Positions 56,323-64,000 of a stretch of DNA of 64,000 bases are shown here, in pieces; position 1 is the first letter of the stretch; each line of letters starts with the position of its first letter. The position numbers and the translations under genes were made by a program. Source of the stretch: JABMQB01 sp963666575 (GTDB lineage Bacteria > Bacteroidota > Bacteroidia > Bacteroidales > Prolixibacteraceae); the NCBI GenBank assembly GCA_963666575.2, contig CAXXYG010000019.1, positions 62,001-126,000 of the forward strand, written 5' to 3'. The notes beneath the pieces are model-generated. The model was not told where the DNA came from and made no database searches. It worked only from the letters and a program-made list of their open reading frames with translations.

Positions 56323-59300
56323 TTAGTTTATAGAAGTGGTTGTTTTGTGTTGTAATAATTCGAAAAATTGTAAATCTCCATTATTTACAGATACAACGAC
56401 ATATTGTTTTCCCTTTATTTCAATAGGCTGAATCTTCCGGGCATCACCATTTATTTTAAGCCCGCTCTGCTCCGGCATTAAAGTTTTATACGCATCATTA
56501 ATGTTTTTCCCGCCTAATAAACACCATCCATAGCTTGCATCGTAACGGCCATAAGAGGGCCTGGCTTTATAATTATTCCCTACTAAAAGAATGTCCTCAA
56601 TTCCATCGCTGTTAAAATCATTCGCCAATATATCGCGAACAGGTGAAAACTGGGCAGCATCAGGTAGTTCTTTTACTTCAAAGGTTTCATCACCATTATT
56701 CCGAAACAAACAACTTTTTAATAAAACTGCTTCTTTTATAATTGATTGGCTAACCAGCTCTTCTCCAAAAATATCATTTACTGTTTGGCCTCCAAAATCA
56801 GAATAGTTTGGATATTTTTTTATTAAACCAAAAATCTGGTTAGACAACTGGTCTAACGAAGCGACCGGATAACTTATACCATTTTGGTAGGAACAAATCA
56901 CTTGGTCAACTGACCCTATATTATCAAAATCATTCAGGTACATTTTTAATGGTTCAGTTTTAGAAGCTTTCAGTATGGAATTTAATCCCAAATTCCCTGC
57001 AATTAAGTCCAAATCGCCATCCTTATCAATATCAGCGACCTTTATGCAATTCCACCAACCCGAAGTTTCATGAAAACCGGCAACATCTGAAACATCACTA
57101 AAATAGCCATTTTCATTTTTATACAACATCACTTTCATCCATTCGCCAACCATTACCAAATCCAAAGTACTGTCATGATTAAAATCAAACCATTGTGCAT
57201 CGGTTACCATACCCACATTTTTTTGCCCCTTTAATTTAGTGTCAGTAACATCGCTAAAAATGCCTTTCCCATTATTGTCGAGTAAAACCTGGACCGGAGG
57301 CATTCCATATGCCCCAGGCACCGATCTCGACCCCACAAACAAGTCTAAGTCGCCATCGCCATCATAGTCTCCCGGACGGACACACGATCCGTTATTTGCG
57401 ATGTAAGGCAAGGCTCCTTTGATACTGGCAAATCCACCTTTCCCATCATTAAAGAACAATTTATCAACGAGAAAAGGATCTCCGATATTTACTTCATTAC
57501 CACCGCGAACAATGTATAAGTCGTTATCGCCATCGGTATCAGCATCAAAAAAAACAGCATCAACATCTTCCGTGAAACGGTCATTAATAAAACCAGGTAC
57601 TTTAACCGATTTAAAACTTCCATTTTTTTCCTGAATAAATAACGCCGCAGATTGCCCGCTGGCACCTCCAACAAATAAATCATCTAAACCATCGCCATTT
57701 ACATCACCCACTGCCATAGCAGGCCCTTCTGCCCCCAGGCTATGAGGAATCAATTGTTCTCTACTAAAATCGGTGTAATCATCTTCAACATGCTTATTTT
57801 GAAGCCCGGCAAGTTGTACAAAATCAAATAATTTGCCGTTCAATTTTTGCTGATTATTCCAACGTTCAATTTTTTCTGCATTTCGAATATCAAAAATAAT
57901 GGTTGTATCGGCCTTAATATTTTTAATCAGTTGCACCGATTTATCAGGCCAACACACAACTACAGAATCTATTGTACTTTCTTCTCCCAACCCAAAATGC
58001 AGCACTTCCGAAGAGGCTGATAAAAATCCGCGGGTAGTAAATTGTTCAGCCACCTGTTTTTGCCCTTTAGAATACAGAGTAACCTTAGCCCCTACACCTT
58101 TAGTATTCAAATCATTCCCTACAAATTTTACCGATAAATAATGATTGTTTAGTAATACCTGGGTATTATTTCTGTAAATAAATGCAGGTGCATTTATATT
58201 ATTTACAATAAAATCCAGGTCGCCGTCATTATCAAGATCAGCGTAGGCAGAGCCATTTGAGTAAGACCTGGTATTAAATCCCCATTCAATGGCTTTATTT
58301 GTAAACGTCAGGTCGCTGTTATTTTTAAAAATATAATTAACATTTGGGTATAAAGGCATCTTTTCATACAGCACATTATCGGGAACATTACTATTATTAT
58401 TTTCAGGAAAATACCTGTTGCCGCCTGTTAAAAATTTAATGTAATCCAGGTCATTGGGCCTGCGGTATATTCCATTGGTGATAAAAATATCTTTCCATCC
58501 GTCATTATCTGCATCACACAACAAAGGTGACCAACTCCAATCGGTAGCGTAAATACCTGCAAACCGTCCAATTTCGCTAAACAAATCATCGCCCAAATTA
58601 AGCTGGAGCGTATTACGTACAAACTGAGGGTGGTAGCCTAAATCTAATTTTAACTGAGAAAGGTCGTAATCATCTTCGCCACCTGATTGTTTCCGAATTT
58701 CTTCCTTATCAGGCAACATATCTAAAACCATAATATCCAATAACCCATCGTTATTAACATCTCCAATATCGTTGCCCATCGACGACCTGCTTGTATGGCC
58801 AATCATTTCGGTTAATTTTTCTGAAAACGTCCCGTCGCCATTATTTATATAGAAGTAATCGTTTTCGTGAAAATCGTTTGACACATAAATATCGGGAAAA
58901 CCATCGTTATTAATATCCGAAATATTTACTGCTAGCCCATAACCAATAAAACTGCTATATATTCCTGAACGTTCTGTCACATCCTGAAAAATATGTTTTC
59001 CATCCACAACATTGTTTTGGTATAACCTGTCACCTCCTTTTCCATCTTTTTCAAGGCGTAATGACATGCTGCCATAACTTCGTGAAGTATGTATCGAATG
59101 GTTTAATAAATACATATCCAAATCGCCATCCAAATCGTAATCGAAAAAAGCTGCCTGAGTTGAAAATCCCTCAAAATCGAGGCCATACGCTTTGGTTTCA
59201 TCTTTAAATGTATTGCCACCTTGATTAATAAACAGCTGATTTTCACCTTTAAACTGCTTATAATTCCCCACATTGCATACATAAATATCTAACAAATCAT

Positions 59301-59670
59301 CGCCATTTACATCGGCCATTGTAACGCCGGTGGTCCAATTCCCTTTTCCGGTTATACCAGCTTTTTCTGTTATATCCTCAAAAATTAAATCGCCCTTATT
59401 CAAGTATAATTTATTAGAAAGTTGATTAGAAGAGAAGTATAAATCTATCAATCCATCATTATTAATATCACCGGCGGCTACACCGGCTCCATTATTAAAA
59501 TAAAGGTATTCAACAATATTAAAATCTTCTGACTCGGTCAACTGATTTACAAAATCGATATGCGTATGAGGTGGTGGCATTAATGTAAATAATAACTCTT
59601 TCTCTTTTCCCTCCGGATTACAGGAAAAAAAAATTATCATCAGAAGTAAAAAATGAGATAACTTTCTCAT
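56323..59670 (-). CDS. VCBS/FG-GAP repeat lipoprotein with UnbV/ASPIC domain (1)
   Basis: About 1,115 aa. I choose ATG 59670 (MRKLSHFLLLMIIFFSCNPE, lipobox Cys17) over a TTG seven codons upstream. Many D-x-N/D-x-D-G calcium-binding FG-GAP repeats (GDINNDGLIDLYFSSN, ADVNGDDLLDIYVCN, DYDLDGDLDMYLLN, DINNDGFPDIYVSN) suggest two beta-propellers on either side of an ASPIC/UnbV domain (KGVGAKVTLYSKGQKQVAEQ, HFGLGEESTIDSVVVCWPD). Surface or periplasmic adhesion/binding is inferred; the exact ligand is unknown. Paralogue of the next gene, same strand, about 70 bp apart. Confidence 0.92.
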   Translation of the reverse strand: MRKLSHFLLLMIIFFSCNPEGKEKELLFTLMPPPHTHIDFVNQLTESEDFNIVEYLYFNNGAGVAAGDINNDGLIDLYFSSNQLSNKLYLNKGDLIFEDITEKAGITGKGNWTTGVTMADVNGDDLLDIYVCNVGNYKQFKGENQLFINQGGNTFKDETKAYGLDFEGFSTQAAFFDYDLDGDLDMYLLNHSIHTSRSYGSMSLRLEKDGKGGDRLYQNNVVDGKHIFQDVTERSGIYSSFIGYGLAVNISDINNDGFPDIYVSNDFHENDYFYINNGDGTFSEKLTEMIGHTSRSSMGNDIGDVNNDGLLDIMVLDMLPDKEEIRKQSGGEDDYDLSQLKLDLGYHPQFVRNTLQLNLGDDLFSEIGRFAGIYATDWSWSPLLCDADNDGWKDIFITNGIYRRPNDLDYIKFLTGGNRYFPENNNSNVPDNVLYEKMPLYPNVNYIFKNNSDLTFTNKAIEWGFNTRSYSNGSAYADLDNDGDLDFIVNNINAPAFIYRNNTQVLLNNHYLSVKFVGNDLNTKGVGAKVTLYSKGQKQVAEQFTTRGFLSASSEVLHFGLGEESTIDSVVVCWPDKSVQLIKNIKADTTIIFDIRNAEKIERWNNQQKLNGKLFDFVQLAGLQNKHVEDDYTDFSREQLIPHSLGAEGPAMAVGDVNGDGLDDLFVGGASGQSAALFIQEKNGSFKSVKVPGFINDRFTEDVDAVFFDADTDGDNDLYIVRGGNEVNIGDPFLVDKLFFNDGKGGFASIKGALPYIANNGSCVRPGDYDGDGDLDLFVGSRSVPGAYGMPPVQVLLDNNGKGIFSDVTDTKLKGQKNVGMVTDAQWFDFNHDSTLDLVMVGEWMKVMLYKNENGYFSDVSDVAGFHETSGWWNCIKVADIDKDGDLDLIAGNLGLNSILKASKTEPLKMYLNDFDNIGSVDQVICSYQNGISYPVASLDQLSNQIFGLIKKYPNYSDFGGQTVNDIFGEELVSQSIIKEAVLLKSCLFRNNGDETFEVKELPDAAQFSPVRDILANDFNSDGIEDILLVGNNYKARPSYGRYDASYGWCLLGGKNINDAYKTLMPEQSGLKINGDARKIQPIEIKGKQYVVVSVNNGDLQFFELLQHKTTTSIN

Positions 59671-59741
59671 GAATATAAATAAAGGTAACAATTCAGCATT
59701 TTATTTATTTAGAAGTACTGCTCAATTTGTTATTTACGGCA

Positions 59742-62700
59742 TCAATTTTTTATAACCTTAAAAACCTGCAACGAATCATTGCTTCGTGATACAAATATAG
59801 TTTTCCCTGATGGAGTATTAACACCCATAATATCCCTTATTTCTCCGTTAAGCTGAAATCCTGAAATTTTAGGAGCAATATTTTGAAATCTACCCTGCCC
59901 ATCGCCCAATAAAAAAGAGCCATAGCTGGCATCGTAGCGCCCAACTTCAGGTTTAACATTAAACAGATTACCTCCAAGCAGGATATCCAAATTACCATCA
60001 TTATTGATATCAGCTACATCGGCTGCATAAACTGATGAAAACTGAACTTCAACGGGTAATGGTTTTTTTGAAAATTGCCCGGAACCATCATTTAGATATA
60101 AAGAAGTTTCCAAATTATAAACATTTAAAACAATAGAACTTTTTACCTGTTCTTCTGAAAAAATATCTGTTATGGTTTGTGTTTTGTAACTTTCATAAGT
60201 TGCATATTTTTTTTCCAATAAGGGCAATTGTTTTAACATATTATGTTTTAAAGCCAGAGGATATGAAACATCTCCATCGTAAGTACAAATTACCTGCTCA
60301 ATAGAACCATTCAAATCAAAATCGTTCACATACATACTCACAGGTTTTTCGGCCGATGCTTTGAACCTTGAATTTAAACCCTGATTTCCGGCAATAAAAT
60401 CCACATCTCCATCATTATCAAAATCGCCTGCAGCTAAACAATTCCACCACCCCTGAGTTTTAGCGGTTCCAAATGCATCACTATTTTCCTTAAATTGTCC
60501 TTTGTCATTAATAAAAACTTTTAAGGGCATCCAATCGCCCGATACAATAAAATCGGTATCTCCATCACCATCAACATCTTCCCAAATCACATCCCGAATC
60601 ATCCCAACATCTTTTAACTCCGGAGCTATTTGAGGTGTTACATCTGTAAAATTCCCTTTACCATCATTCTCAAGTAAATACCCATTTACAGGGACACCGT
60701 ACAAAAATGGTTTTAAGCGGATACCAACAAACAATTCAACAACGCCGTCGTTATCAAAATCTTCGGCATGGATACACGATGTATTTTCATACTTTCCTCC
60801 AGGCAAAATTTGTTCCGATTTTTTAAATCCTTCTTTCCCATTATTTATATATAACCTGTCGCTCAATGCCGAAGAACTTAACGAAAATTCATTACTGCCA
60901 CTTGCCACATATAAATCAATATCACCATCCTGGTCGGCATCAAACATGGCACAATCAATGTCTTCCGAAATTTTATCAGCTTCAAATAATTGTTTTTCAA
61001 TAGGTGAAAAAGTCCCATTCCTTTGTTGTACCAATAAAACGCCTGCCTGCCCTTTGGCTCCTCCAACATAAACATCATCCAACCCATCACCATTCACATC
61101 GCCTTTGCACATGCGAGGCCCTTCGGTCGACATCATGTTATAAATAAGAGGCTCACGTTTAAAATCATCAAAATCATCCTCTTTGTGCTGAAAATCAATT
61201 TTTAGTTCAGCTTGAATATTTTTGAAATACACTTTCATGTTTGTTGCTGTATCAACCACATTTACTGCTTGTTGTGAAGCATCCTTTTGGTTTAGTGTTA
61301 AAATCTGATTGGTAGTAACATTTGTTTTAACTGTGAAAAGGCCATCAGGCCATTCAACAATAAGTGAATCGATAATTTCTAAAGAACCTAATCCAAAATT
61401 TGGACGCGAATCAACCGTTGATAAATAACCCCGCATTGGCATTTGCTCAAGGTAGACCAGTTTACCATCATTTTTAACCGTTATTTTTGAACCAATCGCC
61501 TGTGTATTCCCAGGATTCCCTTTTAGAATTACTTTTAGAAAATGATTATTTGGCAATTTTTTATTGGTTTCATTCCGGTAGATAAACATGGGCATATTTA
61601 CATTATTTACCACTAAATCGAGGTCCCCATCGTTATCCAAATCGCCATAAGTTGAACCATTTGAGAAACTCGGATCGGCAAGCCCCCATTTTTCAGTAAT
61701 ATTTTGAAATTCGTAATTCCCCTTGTTTTTGAAAGCATAGCTTGGAATTTTAACCGAAGGAATTGCGTCAATCAGTGCCCTGTAATTGACATTATTATCA
61801 GTCACAATAGACATTACTACATCCCTGTTTGAAAAATACTGGATATAATCCTGGTCGGTAAGGTCTTTATATATTCCATTCGCCACAAAAATATCCTTTA
61901 ACCCATCGTTATCAAAATCAGTAATTAACGAACCCCACGACCAATCAGTAGCCGATACACCCGTCAACCTGCCAATTTCACTGAATGTACCATCGGTATT
62001 ATTTAATTGAAGCATGTTCCGTGTAAATTGATAATGGTACCCATTATCCACATTTGATTTGTAACTGTCCCAGCTATCAAAAGTTGTTTTTGTTTTTAAC
62101 CGGTCATTATGCTCAGGGACCATATCGGTGGCAAAAATTTCAGGATAATGGTCATTATTTATATCGGCCATATCGGCTCCCATCGAAGCCGCTGAAGTAG
62201 TTGGCATCATATCGGTTAAGGTTTCCCTAAATGTTCCGTTTTGGTTATTCAGATAGATATAATCACGTTCAAAAAAATCATTGGAAACGTAGATATCCAT
62301 CCACCCATCCTGGTCAATATCACCTACTGTAACTCCAAGCCCGAAAGCGATGGTACTTCCATAAATACCAGCCTCCACACTAACATCAGTAAATATATTA
62401 CCGTCGTTTCTGAAAAACTTATGCCCTCCAAGCGAATCGCGGATTGACCGTTGATTAATTTGAAGATCAAAACTACCAATAGCCTTTGGGAAATTTTTCA
62501 ACAAATATAAATCTAGGTCGCCATCTTTGTCGTAATCAAAAAATACGCCTTGAGTTGAATTTCCTTGTTCATTTATCCCATATTCAGCTGCCTGTTCCGA
62601 AAAAGTTAGGTCGCCGTTATTAATATACAATTCATTTCGACTTTGTATTCCCGATGCATTTCCCGATTTACATACATATATATCAAGCCAGCCGTCGCCA

Positions 62701-63107
62701 TTAACATCGGCAAAACTAATGCCGGTAGTCCATCCTTCTCCCTGAATTCCTGCTTGAACTGATATATCATCAAACTCAAAATTCGCTTTATTCAGATAAA
62801 GGACGTTCGATTCCATATTGGACGCCATAAAAATGTCGATAAGTCCATCGTTATTAATATCGCCTAAAGCTGCGCCTCCACCATTATAAAAGTTACGGAA
62901 TGTATAGATATTAAACTTGCTTTTTAATTGTTTTTCGAAATCAAGGGAGTTACTAAAATCGGCATGTGTAACCGAAGCAGGCATCAGAGTAAACAAGTGA
63001 TCCCCCTTTCGGTTGTTGGCCTCTTTGCCACATGAGATAAAAAGCAAAAGAACCGGTATCCAAATCAGGTTAAGTAAAGGTGTTCTAAAATCACATGTTT
63101 TTCCCAT
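59742..63107 (-). CDS. VCBS/FG-GAP repeat lipoprotein with UnbV/ASPIC domain (2)
   Basis: 1,121 aa paralogue of the previous entry: lipobox FISC (Cys26), same order of propeller repeats (GDINNDGLIDIFMASN, ADVNGDGWLDIYVCKSG, DYDKDGDLDLYLLKN, GDIDQDGWMDIYVSN), ASPIC/UnbV domain (QAIGSKITVKNDGKLVYLEQ; FGLGSLEIIDSLIVEWPDG) and a second propeller ending DILLGGNLFNVKPEVGRYDA and SYGSFLLG. ATG 63107, 1 bp after the small lipoprotein stop. Such genes usually accompany glycan loci; here the neighbouring transporter genes, if any, lie beyond the right edge. Confidence 0.92.
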   Translation of the reverse strand: MGKTCDFRTPLLNLIWIPVLLLFISCGKEANNRKGDHLFTLMPASVTHADFSNSLDFEKQLKSKFNIYTFRNFYNGGGAALGDINNDGLIDIFMASNMESNVLYLNKANFEFDDISVQAGIQGEGWTTGISFADVNGDGWLDIYVCKSGNASGIQSRNELYINNGDLTFSEQAAEYGINEQGNSTQGVFFDYDKDGDLDLYLLKNFPKAIGSFDLQINQRSIRDSLGGHKFFRNDGNIFTDVSVEAGIYGSTIAFGLGVTVGDIDQDGWMDIYVSNDFFERDYIYLNNQNGTFRETLTDMMPTTSAASMGADMADINNDHYPEIFATDMVPEHNDRLKTKTTFDSWDSYKSNVDNGYHYQFTRNMLQLNNTDGTFSEIGRLTGVSATDWSWGSLITDFDNDGLKDIFVANGIYKDLTDQDYIQYFSNRDVVMSIVTDNNVNYRALIDAIPSVKIPSYAFKNKGNYEFQNITEKWGLADPSFSNGSTYGDLDNDGDLDLVVNNVNMPMFIYRNETNKKLPNNHFLKVILKGNPGNTQAIGSKITVKNDGKLVYLEQMPMRGYLSTVDSRPNFGLGSLEIIDSLIVEWPDGLFTVKTNVTTNQILTLNQKDASQQAVNVVDTATNMKVYFKNIQAELKIDFQHKEDDFDDFKREPLIYNMMSTEGPRMCKGDVNGDGLDDVYVGGAKGQAGVLLVQQRNGTFSPIEKQLFEADKISEDIDCAMFDADQDGDIDLYVASGSNEFSLSSSALSDRLYINNGKEGFKKSEQILPGGKYENTSCIHAEDFDNDGVVELFVGIRLKPFLYGVPVNGYLLENDGKGNFTDVTPQIAPELKDVGMIRDVIWEDVDGDGDTDFIVSGDWMPLKVFINDKGQFKENSDAFGTAKTQGWWNCLAAGDFDNDGDVDFIAGNQGLNSRFKASAEKPVSMYVNDFDLNGSIEQVICTYDGDVSYPLALKHNMLKQLPLLEKKYATYESYKTQTITDIFSEEQVKSSIVLNVYNLETSLYLNDGSGQFSKKPLPVEVQFSSVYAADVADINNDGNLDILLGGNLFNVKPEVGRYDASYGSFLLGDGQGRFQNIAPKISGFQLNGEIRDIMGVNTPSGKTIFVSRSNDSLQVFKVIKN

Positions 63108-63108
63108 C

Positions 63109-63735
63109 CTATTGTTCTAACCTGTTAGATATATCTTTTTGAATATCGCCTATTTTTGATTCAGCATTTTTTAATTCCTGTTCTACAAGCATATTGGTAA
63201 AAACTGCCCATACATGCATATCGTCTCCTTTAAATATAGAAATACGCCTGTTTCCATCTATTTTTACATAAGCTATTCCTCGTTTTGAATGTTCAACTTC
63301 TAAAAAACCGTTACCATATTGTTTCTCATACCATTTCAGAACATCAACCTGAAGGCTGTCTGTCGATAAACTTTTATTCCATGGTGTCCAACCGTTGTAA
63401 AGGAACTGTACAGGCAATTCAGAAATTATACCATCAACAAATTCAGGATAAAAATCCATGGTTCCAGGGTACTTTAATTCATCTTTTAATATGTATTCAA
63501 CAGTCATGTTTCTCATACCCTGTTTGATTAATCCTTGTTTGTTGAGATCCCAACACCGTGTATAAAACTCCTTTTCTGACATGCCAAAATGAATCCCCAT
63601 AAACAAGGTATCATTTCGAATGCCGCTTTTTAGTTCTCGTTTTAACATCCGTTCGTATTTAGCGTTAGGAGTACACCCGGAAAATATCCAGATGAAAATA
63701 AAAATTGGCAAAAGCCACAAAATTTCCTTCTTCAT
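63109..63735 (-). CDS. Hypothetical lipoprotein within the VCBS operon
   Basis: 208 aa, lipobox WIFSGC (Cys21) followed by TPNAKYERMLKRELKSGIRN. DTLFMGIHFGMSEKEFYTRC resembles the start of small Bacteroidota proteins that report stress or bind ligands, but I do not recognise the family. Mixed alpha/beta body (KDELKYPGTMDFYPEFVDGI; LKWYEKQYGNGFLEVEHSKR) and a charged helical tail (EQELKNAESKIGDIQKDISN). Lies between two VCBS genes with 1- and 6-bp gaps, so it is co-transcribed with them. Confidence 0.75.
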   Translation of the reverse strand: MKKEILWLLPIFIFIWIFSGCTPNAKYERMLKRELKSGIRNDTLFMGIHFGMSEKEFYTRCWDLNKQGLIKQGMRNMTVEYILKDELKYPGTMDFYPEFVDGIISELPVQFLYNGWTPWNKSLSTDSLQVDVLKWYEKQYGNGFLEVEHSKRGIAYVKIDGNRRISIFKGDDMHVWAVFTNMLVEQELKNAESKIGDIQKDISNRLEQ

Positions 63736-63741
63736 ACCGTA

Positions 63742-64000
63742 CTATTGATTTTTATAAAATTTTAAATTATTATTATTTCTTGCAACCACAATAATCCGTT
63801 CCCCATTTATTTTAATAACCTTCAGGTCACGAATTTCTCCCTTTGAATAAAAACCGGAATTTGTATTAGAAACTGATTCCCATATTCCATTATTTTTCGC
63901 TTCTAACAAAAGGCCATAACTTGCTTCATAAATCCCTGTTTCAGGTTTTGCCCGGTTCTGATTTCCTCCAATAAGGATATCACATTCACCATTGTTGTTA
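63742..64000 (-). CDS. VCBS/UnbV repeat lipoprotein (3), C-terminal end only
   Basis: The frame from the right edge reads NNNGECDILIGGNQNRAKPE then TGIYEASYGLLLEAKNNGIW and ends LKFYKNQ-stop at 63742. It aligns in order with the last 85 residues of the two complete VCBS proteins (ILLGGNLFNVKPEVGRYDAS; GEIRD; SLQVFKV), so a third paralogue starts outside the window. Confidence 0.85.
   Translation of the reverse strand, partial: NNNGECDILIGGNQNRAKPETGIYEASYGLLLEAKNNGIWESVSNTNSGFYSKGEIRDLKVIKINGERIIVVARNNNNLKFYKNQ

Noticed and set aside
1..64000. CRISPR arrays, tRNA or rRNA genes, integrase or phage genes
   Set aside because: I saw no regularly spaced direct repeats, no cloverleaf-like or rRNA sequence and no phage or integrase protein in any frame.

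Overview
The window is AT-rich DNA from a member of the Bacteroidota, most likely a marine or sediment polysaccharide degrader of the Marinilabiliales/Prolixibacteraceae type. This is inferred from gene content: SusC/SusD pairs under ECF sigma/FecR control, S1 sulfatases, type IX secretion tails, LruC and VCBS/UnbV lipoproteins, and DUF4293. No 16S or other marker gene is present, so the genus is not determined.

Region 1 (1-19.8 kb, all minus strand) holds two tandem polysaccharide utilisation loci of the same design. Locus A, read from 10.2 kb down, is ECF sigma, FecR anti-sigma, SusC, SusD, a surface lipoprotein, a DUF5060/GH-A-like glycosidase and, past a gap, a cupin cut by the window edge. 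Locus B, read from 19.8 kb down, is a sigma-factor remnant, FecR, SusC, SusD and two S1 sulfatases, so its substrate is probably a sulfated glycan. Four genes here carry apparent single-base (or equivalent) frameshifts at or beside homopolymer runs: the cupin signal peptide, the glycosidase sorting tail, the SusD-A C-terminus and the middle of SusC-B. The sigma gene of locus B is cut by an IS1634-type element.

Region 2 (19.8-24.8 kb) is the insertion sequence (about 1.63 kb, 14-15 bp inverted ends), which sits at a junction between two unrelated broken genes: the C-terminus of the ECF sigma factor on the left and a histidine kinase lacking its N-terminus on the right. Next comes a large T9SS-secreted beta-helix/malectin protein.

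Region 3 (24.9-39.6 kb) is an exopolysaccharide cluster on the minus strand: response regulator, receiver-fused phosphoglycosyl transferase, half-length TolC-like protein, Wzz/Wzc-type co-polymerase with a degenerate kinase domain, Wzx-like flippase, Wzy/WaaL-like polymerase, five glycosyltransferases and a hexapeptide acyltransferase. One YdcF/SanA-type gene is on the opposite strand inside it. Many genes abut or overlap. A -24/-12-like promoter lies in front of the first gene, and an NtrC-family sigma54 activator is encoded 2.4 kb away (42.05 kb), separated by a LruC-domain lipoprotein gene. I consider this regulated EPS locus the most interesting system in the window.

Region 4 (43.4-56.3 kb) is mixed: an alpha/beta hydrolase, a roughly 144-bp palindromic intergenic element, a small lipoprotein, an exported protein coupled to an AddA/RecB-like helicase-nuclease, DUF4293, a MurU-like nucleotidyltransferase, a CotH-family T9SS protein, a small membrane peptide, an unrecognised 404-aa protein and a GH26 mannanase-like enzyme.

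Region 5 (56.3-64 kb, minus strand) is a run of large VCBS/FG-GAP plus UnbV/ASPIC lipoproteins: two complete (about 1,115-1,121 aa) and one entering from the right edge, with a small lipoprotein between them.
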